Shown here: piece after piece, positions 25,251-33,223 of the stretch
How positions within the stretch are numbered: position 1 is the first letter of the stretch
Layout: every line of letters begins with the position of its first letter
Source of the DNA: Bacteroidales bacterium
Lineage (GTDB): Bacteria; Bacteroidota; Bacteroidia; Bacteroidales; Lentimicrobiaceae
Assembly (NCBI GenBank): GCA_016788045.1
Contig: JAEUTG010000040.1
Location: 1 to 60,661, forward strand
Reading direction: 5' to 3'
DNA: 60,661 nucleotides
Notes under the pieces: model-generated
Told to the model about the DNA's origin: nothing
The model's database searches: none
What the model saw: the letters and a program-made list of their open reading frames with translations, nothing else
Made by a program: the position numbers and the translations under genes

Positions 25251-27464
25251 ATGAAAAACATCCCTGCTCTTTGCTATGGCCTGATTTTATCTGCCCTGCT
25301 GATACCCTGCCTGCCGTTATCTGCGGCCGGTGAGGCTGACAGCCTCATCAACCTGCTGAAGAAGCATCCTGAACCCGATACTGTGAAAGCCAACCTGTTG
25401 CTGACCATTGCCCAGCAACTTCTGCCATCGGATCCGGAAGCGAGCCTGCAATATGCGGATCAGCTGGAAAAAATGGCGGGCGCGAATGTAAAAGACAGAT
25501 TCGGTTCAAAGAAAACAAGGTATCTTTCTGCATCGCATCACACAAAAGGACGCTCCTACCTGTTTCTGGGACAAGCCAGGCAGGCTGATTCGGCATTCCG
25601 GCTGGCAGCCTCTGTCTGGAGAACTGAATCAGACCTGAAGGGAGAAGCCACCGCCTGGTTCAAAGCCGGACGTGCATGCAACATTGCCGGACTCTCAATA
25701 GAAGCCCTCGGTTATTATGAAAAGGCCCTGGCAATTCAAAAGGACTTTGACGACAAAACAGAAATGGCTGTTACCCTTTATCAGATGGGGAGTACCCATC
25801 AGGATATGAGCAATTTTGTTACATCCAGAGACCTTGTAATACAGGCACTTGGCTATTTCAAGCAAAACAACGATGAATTGAGAATGAGTATTTGCTACAA
25901 TACACTCGGAAATATCCAGCTCAGTCTCGGCGACGACGTTAAGGCCATCAGTTATTTTCTTTCTGCCCTCAGTCTGAGCGAGAAACTGAAGAATGATACT
26001 GAAATGTCGAACAACCTGAACAACATCGGCATTGTGTACCTCAACCTTGAGCAATACAGCAAAGCCCGGACCTATTTTCTGAGGGCAAATGCCCTGCTGG
26101 AGAAATCGGAAAATGAATCGGCGAAATTATACAGTCTGGGAAACATCGGCATAACCTATTCAGCTGAAAACAATTTCGAAAAAGCACTCTATTATTTCAA
26201 TCAGGTGCTGGTTATTGCTCAACGCGACGGAAGCATGACCAACATTGCACAGGCATATAACAGCATTGCCAGGGTTTATGAAGATTCAGGCAATATTCCG
26301 GAAGCGTTAAAATATTATAAACAGGCACTGGAGATCAATGAAGAGGCGGGCGACAAATTTTCCATGATCTACAACCTCGTCGGTCTGGGCGATCTCAGCC
26401 GTACGGCCGGCCGGTTCAGTGAAGGTGCCTCATACTTTCAGAGGGCCAGGGCTATAGCGCAGGAAATCGGTGCCCCATACCCCGAGAAGGATGCGTTGCA
26501 GGGCCTGACTTCACTTTATCAGGATGCCGGACGGTTCGACAGCGCCTTCAAATATCTTACACTTTTCAGCCAGTTGAAGGATACCCTGCTGAATCAGGAA
26601 AACATCGCTGAGATTGCCCGAAAAGAGGTTCAGTATGATTTTGACAAGAAAATTGTTGAAGAGAAACTGTTGTCGGAACTGGAAATTAACCGCCAGAAAA
26701 ACCGGAAGAACATTTTCCTGGTTTCAGGACTCGGATTGCTGGTGATGGCCGGGGGGCTCTACAGCAGGCTGAGGTATATCCGGCGGTCGAGGGCAGTGAT
26801 CCAGAAGGAGAAGGACCGTTCTGAAAACCTTCTGCTCAACATTCTCCCGGCTGAAGTTGCAGAAGAGCTGAAAGATAAAGGCTATGCAGAAGCCAGACAC
26901 TTTGATGAAGTCACCGTTTTGTTTACGGATTTTAAAGGCTTTACCTCATTGGCCGAGCAACTCTCTCCAACGGAACTGGTAACCGAGATTGATTATTGTT
27001 TCAGGAATTTCGATGAGATCATTACCCGTTATGGGATTGAGAAAATCAAGACCATCGGGGACGCCTATATGTGTGCGGGCGGATTGCCGGTCGCCAACCG
27101 CACCAACCCGACCGATGTGGTGAAGGCTGCCCTCGATATTCAGCGCTTTATGCAGGAGATGAAACTTCAGCGGATCAGCGAAGGACGTCCCTTCTTTGAA
27201 CTCAGACTCGGCATACACACCGGACCCGTAGTCGCCGGTATTGTTGGGATCAAGAAATTTCAGTACGATATCTGGGGCGATACCGTTAACCTGGCTTCAA
27301 GAATGGAATCAAGCGGCGAAGTGGGCAAAGTTAACGTTTCGCAGATGACCTGGGAGAAAATCAATGCCGATTTTGAGTGTACCTATCGCGGAAAAATTGA
27401 AGCCAAGAACAAGGGCACCGTAGATATGTATTTTGTCGACCGGCAGGTCCCAACCGCTGATTGA
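25251..27464 (+). CDS. TPR-sensor class III adenylate cyclase
   Basis: 737 residues from ATG 25251; the signal peptide MKNIPALCYGLILSALLIPCLPLSAAG fixes this start. Residues 30-450 are tetratricopeptide repeats, at least eight (for example EALGYYEKALAIQKDF and EALKYYKQALEINEEAG). A membrane helix lies at about 486-502 (NIFLVSGLGLLVMAGGL), then a coiled coil and the cyclase domain from about 535. That domain has the metal-binding Asp in FTDFKGFTSL, the adenine-selecting Lys (about 600) in KTIGDAYM and Asp (about 673) in YDIWGDTVNLASRME. Lys and Asp at these sites favour ATP over GTP. The TPR part would be periplasmic and the cyclase cytosolic, making a transmembrane cAMP-producing sensor. Confidence 0.88.
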   Translation: MKNIPALCYGLILSALLIPCLPLSAAGEADSLINLLKKHPEPDTVKANLLLTIAQQLLPSDPEASLQYADQLEKMAGANVKDRFGSKKTRYLSASHHTKGRSYLFLGQARQADSAFRLAASVWRTESDLKGEATAWFKAGRACNIAGLSIEALGYYEKALAIQKDFDDKTEMAVTLYQMGSTHQDMSNFVTSRDLVIQALGYFKQNNDELRMSICYNTLGNIQLSLGDDVKAISYFLSALSLSEKLKNDTEMSNNLNNIGIVYLNLEQYSKARTYFLRANALLEKSENESAKLYSLGNIGITYSAENNFEKALYYFNQVLVIAQRDGSMTNIAQAYNSIARVYEDSGNIPEALKYYKQALEINEEAGDKFSMIYNLVGLGDLSRTAGRFSEGASYFQRARAIAQEIGAPYPEKDALQGLTSLYQDAGRFDSAFKYLTLFSQLKDTLLNQENIAEIARKEVQYDFDKKIVEEKLLSELEINRQKNRKNIFLVSGLGLLVMAGGLYSRLRYIRRSRAVIQKEKDRSENLLLNILPAEVAEELKDKGYAEARHFDEVTVLFTDFKGFTSLAEQLSPTELVTEIDYCFRNFDEIITRYGIEKIKTIGDAYMCAGGLPVANRTNPTDVVKAALDIQRFMQEMKLQRISEGRPFFELRLGIHTGPVVAGIVGIKKFQYDIWGDTVNLASRMESSGEVGKVNVSQMTWEKINADFECTYRGKIEAKNKGTVDMYFVDRQVPTAD

Positions 27465-27485
27465 TCCACAGCGTTGTCTGCACGG

Positions 27486-28100
27486 TCAGAGAACCCTGAA
27501 AATCACCAGGGCAAAAATGGCGAAACGCAGGTACCTGAACAGAGCCCAGATGAGGTAATGCCTGAAATTATAACCGATAAGGCCGCAGGCGGTACTTACC
27601 ATACTGTGCGGCACCGGCAGCATTGCGCCTACAAAAACAAAGAATCCGCCCCATTTGCGTAAATTGACAATGTGGACGGCAATCTTTGTTTCAAGATAAT
27701 TTCTGACAGAAGGAACTTTTACCAGCAGTTTTCCCAAACCATAAGCAATTACCCCTCCGGCGTAAGACATGGTGGCCAGCAGGAAGAGCAGGAAAAGAGG
27801 ATGGGATGTTTTGGCGCTCCAGGCAATGAAGATTTCAGGCGGTATCAATCCCAGCAGTGTTTCGGATATCAGAAAAACAACCATGATGGCCGGTGCTGAA
27901 AAGGTGTCAACCATCTTCTGGATGAGGACTTCAAAGTCAAGGAAAAAATACTCGAGTACAAACAATACCAGCCCGATTATCAGGAAAGAAAGAGCCGCTT
28001 TGATGCTCGTATCCTTAAGAAAGGAATAGAACTTCGTAATCTTGTAGTAACGGTTAACCGCCAGCATCCTGCGATAACGCGTGAGTGTATATTCTTTCAT
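27486..28100 (-). CDS. VTT (DedA/SNARE-associated) domain membrane protein
   Basis: 204 residues from ATG 28100; a GTG at 28133 would add 11 residues. Five or six hydrophobic segments, with the VTT-domain core ISETLLGLIPPEIFIAWSAKT, then YAGGVIAYGLGKLL and a C-terminal GAMLPVPHSMVSTACGLIGYNFRHYLIWALFRYLRF. The last matches the conserved G-x-x-x-P...G...R pattern of DedA-type proteins. DedA proteins act in membrane lipid flipping and envelope homeostasis; this one belongs to a Bacteroidota-typical branch without a known substrate. Its stop is 21 bases from the convergent cyclase gene. Confidence 0.8.
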   Translation of the reverse strand: MKEYTLTRYRRMLAVNRYYKITKFYSFLKDTSIKAALSFLIIGLVLFVLEYFFLDFEVLIQKMVDTFSAPAIMVVFLISETLLGLIPPEIFIAWSAKTSHPLFLLFLLATMSYAGGVIAYGLGKLLVKVPSVRNYLETKIAVHIVNLRKWGGFFVFVGAMLPVPHSMVSTACGLIGYNFRHYLIWALFRYLRFAIFALVIFRVL

Positions 28101-28388
28101 CTTCTGATAGCGGTTGTCGGTTTTGTGTGACACTCAAACACAATCAAGGTCCTATTGTTCCGGTTTTAAGAAAATTTAATAAACATCCCTGGTACAGCGG
28201 TGGCAAAAGTACCGGGTATATCAGTACAGATAACCTGCGGAAACGACCAATATGAAGGGTTGATTTTTTTTCTTAAAGCCATTATCAATAAAATATTTCA
28301 TAACATTGTAGTTGAATTGATAAGAGCGTTTTATCCTGTAATCCATTGATAATTAGCGTCAAATACTTAATAATCAAAAACAGCTATA

Positions 28389-29087
28389 ATGAAAATTCTG
28401 ACATGCCTATTCCTGGTTCTGATCCTGCCAGTACAAACATTAATTGCTCAGGATACCATCGTAACAACTGCGGGAGACGAGATACTCTGCAAAATTCTGA
28501 AGGAGACAGAATTTCAGGTTCTGTACAATTACCGCTACAACGGTGAAGAGTTTCAGAAGCAGATATCCAGGTCTGAAATCAGTCATATCGGATACCAGAG
28601 TATCCGGCTGAGAATGCCGGAATACGGGAACCGCTTTTTTGTAGGGATAGGTACCGGTCTCGATTTTGGCGGGCTGGGAGTGAATTTAATGTACAATCTT
28701 GGCAACAGCATCGGGGTGTACGCCGGAGGTGGCTATGCCTTTGCCGGTTTCGGCATTAATGGCGGTGCCAGCCTTCGCCTCACGGGGAAGAACTCAACCA
28801 GCAGGGTGGTCCCCTATTTTACGGCCATGTATGGATACAATGCTGCCATTGCCGTGATGAACCAGCAGGAGTTGAACAAGCTTTTTTACGGCCCGAGTTT
28901 CGGCTTTGGAATCGAATTCAGGCGGAAGGGGCCGAGAATCGGCTGCTGGACACTGGCTTTGATTCTGCCCCTGAGAAGTGAGGAGGTTGATGAATATATA
29001 GACCATTTGAAAACATACCACTATGTAGAGTTTGCCAATGGATTGTCGCCTGTGCTCCTCTCTCTGGGATACCGGTTTTCGAACTGA
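28389..29087 (+). CDS. Predicted porin-like outer-membrane protein
   Basis: 232 residues. Signal peptide at 1-20 (MKILTCLFLVLILPVQTLIAQ). A short N-terminal module (TIVTTAGDEILCKILKETEFQVLYNYR, residues 22-50) resembles the small strand domain that precedes many Bacteroidota outer-membrane barrels. From about residue 75 on there are alternating aromatic and glycine strands (FVGIGTGLDFGGLGVNLMYNLGNSIGVYAGGGYAF), and the protein ends in a barrel-like strand with terminal aromatic residues (LSLGYRFSN). I infer an eight-stranded outer-membrane barrel. No function can be assigned. It lies 137 bases upstream of the acyl-CoA ligase gene. Confidence 0.7.
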   Translation: MKILTCLFLVLILPVQTLIAQDTIVTTAGDEILCKILKETEFQVLYNYRYNGEEFQKQISRSEISHIGYQSIRLRMPEYGNRFFVGIGTGLDFGGLGVNLMYNLGNSIGVYAGGGYAFAGFGINGGASLRLTGKNSTSRVVPYFTAMYGYNAAIAVMNQQELNKLFYGPSFGFGIEFRRKGPRIGCWTLALILPLRSEEVDEYIDHLKTYHYVEFANGLSPVLLSLGYRFSN

Positions 29088-29224
29088 TCGATCTCAGAAA
29101 ACAATCACCCTTCCCCTGGTCCGGTTTCTCTCTGCAACCAGATGTCGAAATAATTCTGTAACTTGTCATGAAACAGGTTTTTTTTCCTGCGAATATCTTT
29201 ATTTTGCAGTCCAAACCGGAGTGA

Positions 29225-31138
29225 ATGAAAACCATCATCGATCTGTTTGAAGACAGTGTCGCACGCTTTGCCGGCAACATCTACCTGAGGGAAAAAAAAG
29301 GTTCTTCATACCAGGGGTATACCTATGCCGAAGTCAGGGAGTCTGTTTACCAGTTGGCAGCCGGACTTATTGCTGTCGGGCTGCAGCCCGGTGAGCGGGT
29401 AGCCATTCTTTCGGAAGGCCGGAATGCCTGGATTACCGGAGAACTGGCGGTGTTGTATGCCGGAGCCTGCAGCGTGCCGCTTTCGGTGAAACTCGACGCC
29501 AATACCGACCTTAAGTTCCGGCTGCAGCATTCGGAGTGTCGTTTTATCATGGTATCCGCACTTCAGGCACCCAAAATTGAAGAGATACGGAAGGCGTTGC
29601 CTGCCCTGGAGGCTGTATTGTACATGGATGAAAGACCAGCTGAGCGGCCCGGCGATTTTTCGTTCCCGGAAATTTCTGCCAAAGGGTCGGATTTATTGCA
29701 ACTTCAGCCTGATTGTGTTAAAGAGAGGATGGCTTTTGCAGGTCCCGACACCCTGGCCAACATCTCCTATACCTCCGGAACCACAGCCGACCCCAAGGGC
29801 ATCATGCTCATGCACCTCAATTACGTGACCAACGTTAAACAGGCGCTTACCCTGATGGATATTCCGCCTACCCACCGCACACTGGCCATCCTCCCCTGGG
29901 ACCATTCATTCGCGCACACCGCCTGCCTCTATTGCTTCATGGCCAAAGGCGCTTCGGTTGCCTCGGTACAATCCGGAAAAACCACCCTCGAAACGCTGAA
30001 AAATGTGCCCGTTAACATCCGCGAGATCAAACCCCACATTATGATGAGTGTTCCGGCACTCTCCAGAAATTTCAGAAAAAATATCGAAGCCGGGATCGAA
30101 CAGAAAGGAAAGCTGGCACAAACCCTGTTCAATCATGCCCTCAGGGTGTCGTATCTGTACAACGGTTCTGGTTCCGATAAGGGCAAAGGTTTTCGGATGC
30201 TGCTGAAGCCGTTGGTCTGGCTGTATAATCTTTTGTTGTTCCGCAAGATCAAAGAAGCATTTGGCGGAGAGCTGGAATTTTTTATCGGAGGAGGGGCTCT
30301 GCTCGACACCGATCTGCAGAAGTTCTTTTATGCCATCGGTATTCCGGTATGCCAGGGTTACGGACTTTCGGAAGCAGCCCCGGTCATTTCGTCCAACTCC
30401 CTGAAGAACATTAAAATGGGGACATCCGGCAAGCTGGTGGACTATCTTGAGCTGAAAATCTGCGACGAAAAGGGGAATGAACTGCCCCGGGGCGTCACCG
30501 GTGAAATCGTGGTCAAAGGCGACAACATCATGAAGGGGTACTGGAAAAATCAGGCAGCCACCAGTGAAGTACTCCGCGATGGCTGGCTGTTTACCGGCGA
30601 CATGGGTTATATGGATGGAGACAACTATCTGGTTGTCAAGGGAAGGTTTAAAAGTCTGCTGATCAGCAACGATGGCGAAAAGTACAGTCCCGAAGGCATC
30701 GAAGAGGCCATTACCGACCAGTCGCCCTACATCAGCCAGTGCATGCTTTACAACAACCAGCAGCCGCTTACCGTTGGCCTGGTGGTGCCGGATATTTCAG
30801 CAATCAATGGATTTCTGCAACATCATGGACTTAAACCCGGATCGCCTGAAGCTACAGATGCTGCACTGAAACTCATTGAAGGTGAGATAAATGCATATTT
30901 CCGTCATGGCAAATACGCTGGCTTGTTTCCCGAAAGGTGGCTGCCATCTGCCATCTGTGTATTGCCGGAAGCCTTTACAGAACAGAACCACCTCATGAAC
31001 TCCTTGCTGAAAATTGTGAGGGGAAAAATAACCGAACGCTACAAGTCCGAACTGGATTTTCTCTACACACCGGAAGGCAAAAATATCCTGAATCAGATAA
31101 ACCGGAAAAACCTTGCCAGCTGGTATGGGCAGCCCTGA
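29225..31138 (+). CDS. AMP-dependent long-chain acyl-CoA synthetase
   Basis: 637 residues. Adenylate-forming enzyme with the P-loop-like motif ISYTSGTTADPKGIML near residue 178, the A5 motif GYGLSEAAPVISSN, and WLFTGDMGYMDGDNYLVVKGRFKSLLISNDGEKYSPEGIE containing the ATP-binding Asp and hinge Arg. The C-terminal catalytic lysine region is present although divergent. Length and the FACS-like insertions fit long-chain fatty-acid:CoA ligases (FadD15-like), which activate exogenous or recycled fatty acids in the cytosol. A GNAT gene overlaps its 3' end by 14 bases, so the two are co-transcribed. Substrate range is not readable from sequence. Confidence 0.9.
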   Translation: MKTIIDLFEDSVARFAGNIYLREKKGSSYQGYTYAEVRESVYQLAAGLIAVGLQPGERVAILSEGRNAWITGELAVLYAGACSVPLSVKLDANTDLKFRLQHSECRFIMVSALQAPKIEEIRKALPALEAVLYMDERPAERPGDFSFPEISAKGSDLLQLQPDCVKERMAFAGPDTLANISYTSGTTADPKGIMLMHLNYVTNVKQALTLMDIPPTHRTLAILPWDHSFAHTACLYCFMAKGASVASVQSGKTTLETLKNVPVNIREIKPHIMMSVPALSRNFRKNIEAGIEQKGKLAQTLFNHALRVSYLYNGSGSDKGKGFRMLLKPLVWLYNLLLFRKIKEAFGGELEFFIGGGALLDTDLQKFFYAIGIPVCQGYGLSEAAPVISSNSLKNIKMGTSGKLVDYLELKICDEKGNELPRGVTGEIVVKGDNIMKGYWKNQAATSEVLRDGWLFTGDMGYMDGDNYLVVKGRFKSLLISNDGEKYSPEGIEEAITDQSPYISQCMLYNNQQPLTVGLVVPDISAINGFLQHHGLKPGSPEATDAALKLIEGEINAYFRHGKYAGLFPERWLPSAICVLPEAFTEQNHLMNSLLKIVRGKITERYKSELDFLYTPEGKNILNQINRKNLASWYGQP

Positions 31139-31640
31139 ACATAAAATTGATTTAAAGGATTTTGATGCCGCTGATTTCGACCGGCTGATTGCCTGGGTGC
31201 CGGATGAACCCTCACTGATTCAGTTTGCCGGGGCCATTTTCAGCTTCCCCCTTGATCACGGGCAACTCAGCACCTATCTTGCAGACCCCCGGCGCACAGC
31301 TTTTGTTGTTGTGAATGATGATCAGGCTATCGGCCATGCGGAAATCTACCGCGAAACGGCTGATACTGTGAAACTGTGCCGTATTCTGATTGGAAATCCG
31401 GCTGCCAGGGGGAAGGGTGTTGGACGAGAACTTATTTCATTGCTGACCGGAAAGGCATTTTCAGATCCGGAAGTACAAAGCTTGAAGCTGCATGTATTTG
31501 ACTGGAACACTGCTGCAATAAGATGCTACGAGGGTGCAGGGTTTAAGGTGGATCCTGATTTTTCAGCGGAACTGAACAGGAATAATATCCACTGGAAAGT
31601 ACTCAGAATGAACATGCTTAGGCAGAAGCCAGGGCTGTAA
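31125..31640 (+). CDS. GNAT family N-acetyltransferase
   Basis: 171 residues from ATG 31125, overlapping the ligase gene by 14 bases; the TTG at 31113 is less likely. GNAT features: AFVVVNDDQAIGHAEIYRE (strands 2-4), the acetyl-CoA loop NPAARGKGVGRELISLL (motif A, R/Q-x-x-G-x-G/A) and LHVFDWNTAAIRCYEGAGFKV (motif B). This layout matches the RimJ/RimL-like and spermidine acetyltransferase-like branches. The substrate is unknown. The overlap with the acyl-CoA ligase gene indicates a shared transcript, though not necessarily a shared pathway. Confidence 0.87.
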   Translation: MGSPEHKIDLKDFDAADFDRLIAWVPDEPSLIQFAGAIFSFPLDHGQLSTYLADPRRTAFVVVNDDQAIGHAEIYRETADTVKLCRILIGNPAARGKGVGRELISLLTGKAFSDPEVQSLKLHVFDWNTAAIRCYEGAGFKVDPDFSAELNRNNIHWKVLRMNMLRQKPGL

Positions 31641-31852
31641 GTCCTGAATACAGAAGGAGACCCCGGCATTGATTCAGCACAATAAAAAGATTGAATTATG
31701 GCCACCAGTGAAGGAGGAGAGAATTTTGCAAGAATTTAACAAACAGGCAGATACATTCATGGTAATTTTCACAGGCAGGGATTTTGCAGGATTCTGCCAC
31801 CTGAGGTCTGCTGAACCCGGAAAGCTTTTAAAGATTGAAACATCAACTTTTA

Positions 31853-31860
31853 TAACTTTG
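31853..31860 (+). promoter_or_regulatory. tilS: Bacteroidota -7 element TAACTTTG just before tilS
   Basis: Exact TAnnTTTG ending 4 bases before the ATG at 31865. A TTG at 31835-31837 is 15 bases upstream. Transcription would begin at or next to the start codon. Confidence 0.55.
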
Positions 31861-31864
31861 CCAC

Positions 31865-33199
31865 ATGCTAACACAGTTTCAGCAATATATAGCCGATTTC
31901 AGGCTGTTCAGGCCTGAGGAGCCGGTGCTGCTTGCCATCAGCGGAGGAGTTGACTCCATGGTGATGGCAGAATTGTTTCACCGTGCAGGTTTCAACTTTG
32001 CCATCGCTCATTGCAACTTCGGTTTGCGGGGAAGCGAATCGAACCAGGATGAGGCTTTTGTATCGTCAATGGCTGAAACCTATGGGGTGAAGTTTTTTGT
32101 GAAGCATTTCAAAACGCGTGAGTATGCAGGATTCAACAAGATTTCTGTTCAGATGGCCGCGCGTACCCTCCGGTATGAATGGTTCGACGAATTGCTGACC
32201 AGTGAAGGGTTCAGGGTGGTTGCTACTGCCCACCACCTCGACGACCAGATTGAAACTTTTTTTATCAACATCCTGCGGGGAACAGGCATCAGCGGACTGC
32301 ATGGCATCCTCCCCAACCGCACCCGCATTGTGCATCCCCTGATGTTTGCCTTCAGACGTAACATTGAAGAGTTTGCCAGCGATGAGGCCGTTTCGTACCG
32401 CGAAGACAGTTCAAACCGGTCGTCGAAATACCTGCGCAACAAGATCAGGCATGACCTGGTGCCTTTACTGGGCGAAATAAATCCGGAATTCAGAAAGACC
32501 ATCACCACCACCATTGACCGCATGCGCGAAACGGAGCTGCTGCTCAAAAATCACCTTGAGGAGGTCAACGCAAAAGTGAGCACCTGTACCGGTGACAGTA
32601 TTTCTTTCAGCATCAGCGAATTGATGAAGCTCAGCCCTGTGGAGGCCTACCTGTACGAATTGCTGAGTCCCTTCAATTTTAACCGCAATGTTACAGATGA
32701 AATTGCTGCGGGGCTTTCCGAGATATCCGGGAAACAGTTTTTTTCACCGACCCACCGGGTGGTGAAAGACCGGGAAATGCTCCTGATCAGTGCCCTGGGC
32801 CTGGCTGGTGCCCAACCAACGGGTGAAATATCCATCGATGAGCAGACCCGCGAGCTCAAAAAGCCGATTCAGTTAAGGCTGAGTACCCTTCAGAACAGCC
32901 CCGATTTCATTGTTCCGCGCAATGGCAGCATCGCCATGCTGGATGCTTTAAAAATCGAATGGCCCCTGCATCTGCGCAAATGGAAGGAAGGGGATACCTT
33001 TGTACCTTACGGCATGAACAACAACAAAAAACTCAGCGACTTTTTCATCGACAATAAATTCTCGATTGTTGAAAAAGAAAATGCCTGGCTGCTGATCAGC
33101 GGCAACCAGATAGCCTGGCTGGTGGGCCACCGCATAGGGAACGATTTCAGGGTTACCCCTGAAACCAGCGACATCCTGAAAATTGAGTGGCTAGATTAA
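31865..33199 (+). CDS. tilS: tRNA(Ile)-lysidine synthetase
   Basis: 444 residues. N-type ATP pyrophosphatase with the PP-loop AISGGVDSMV (residues 24-33), then AIAHCNFGLRGSESNQDEAFV and VATAHHLDDQIETFFINILRGTGISGL. These motifs are specific to TilS, which attaches lysine to C34 of the AUA-reading tRNA-Ile. The DSSNRSSKYLRNKIRHDLVP segment is the tRNA-contacting signature. The C-terminal TilS domains are present (WPLHLRKWKEGDTFVPYGMNNNKKLSDFFIDNK). Essential in most bacteria. Predicted to be expressed from a leaderless or nearly leaderless transcript; the dsbD-like gene 24 bases downstream is probably in the same operon. Confidence 0.95.
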   Translation: MLTQFQQYIADFRLFRPEEPVLLAISGGVDSMVMAELFHRAGFNFAIAHCNFGLRGSESNQDEAFVSSMAETYGVKFFVKHFKTREYAGFNKISVQMAARTLRYEWFDELLTSEGFRVVATAHHLDDQIETFFINILRGTGISGLHGILPNRTRIVHPLMFAFRRNIEEFASDEAVSYREDSSNRSSKYLRNKIRHDLVPLLGEINPEFRKTITTTIDRMRETELLLKNHLEEVNAKVSTCTGDSISFSISELMKLSPVEAYLYELLSPFNFNRNVTDEIAAGLSEISGKQFFSPTHRVVKDREMLLISALGLAGAQPTGEISIDEQTRELKKPIQLRLSTLQNSPDFIVPRNGSIAMLDALKIEWPLHLRKWKEGDTFVPYGMNNNKKLSDFFIDNKFSIVEKENAWLLISGNQIAWLVGHRIGNDFRVTPETSDILKIEWLD

Positions 33200-33223
33200 C
33201 CATCATTTAAATACACTGTAACC

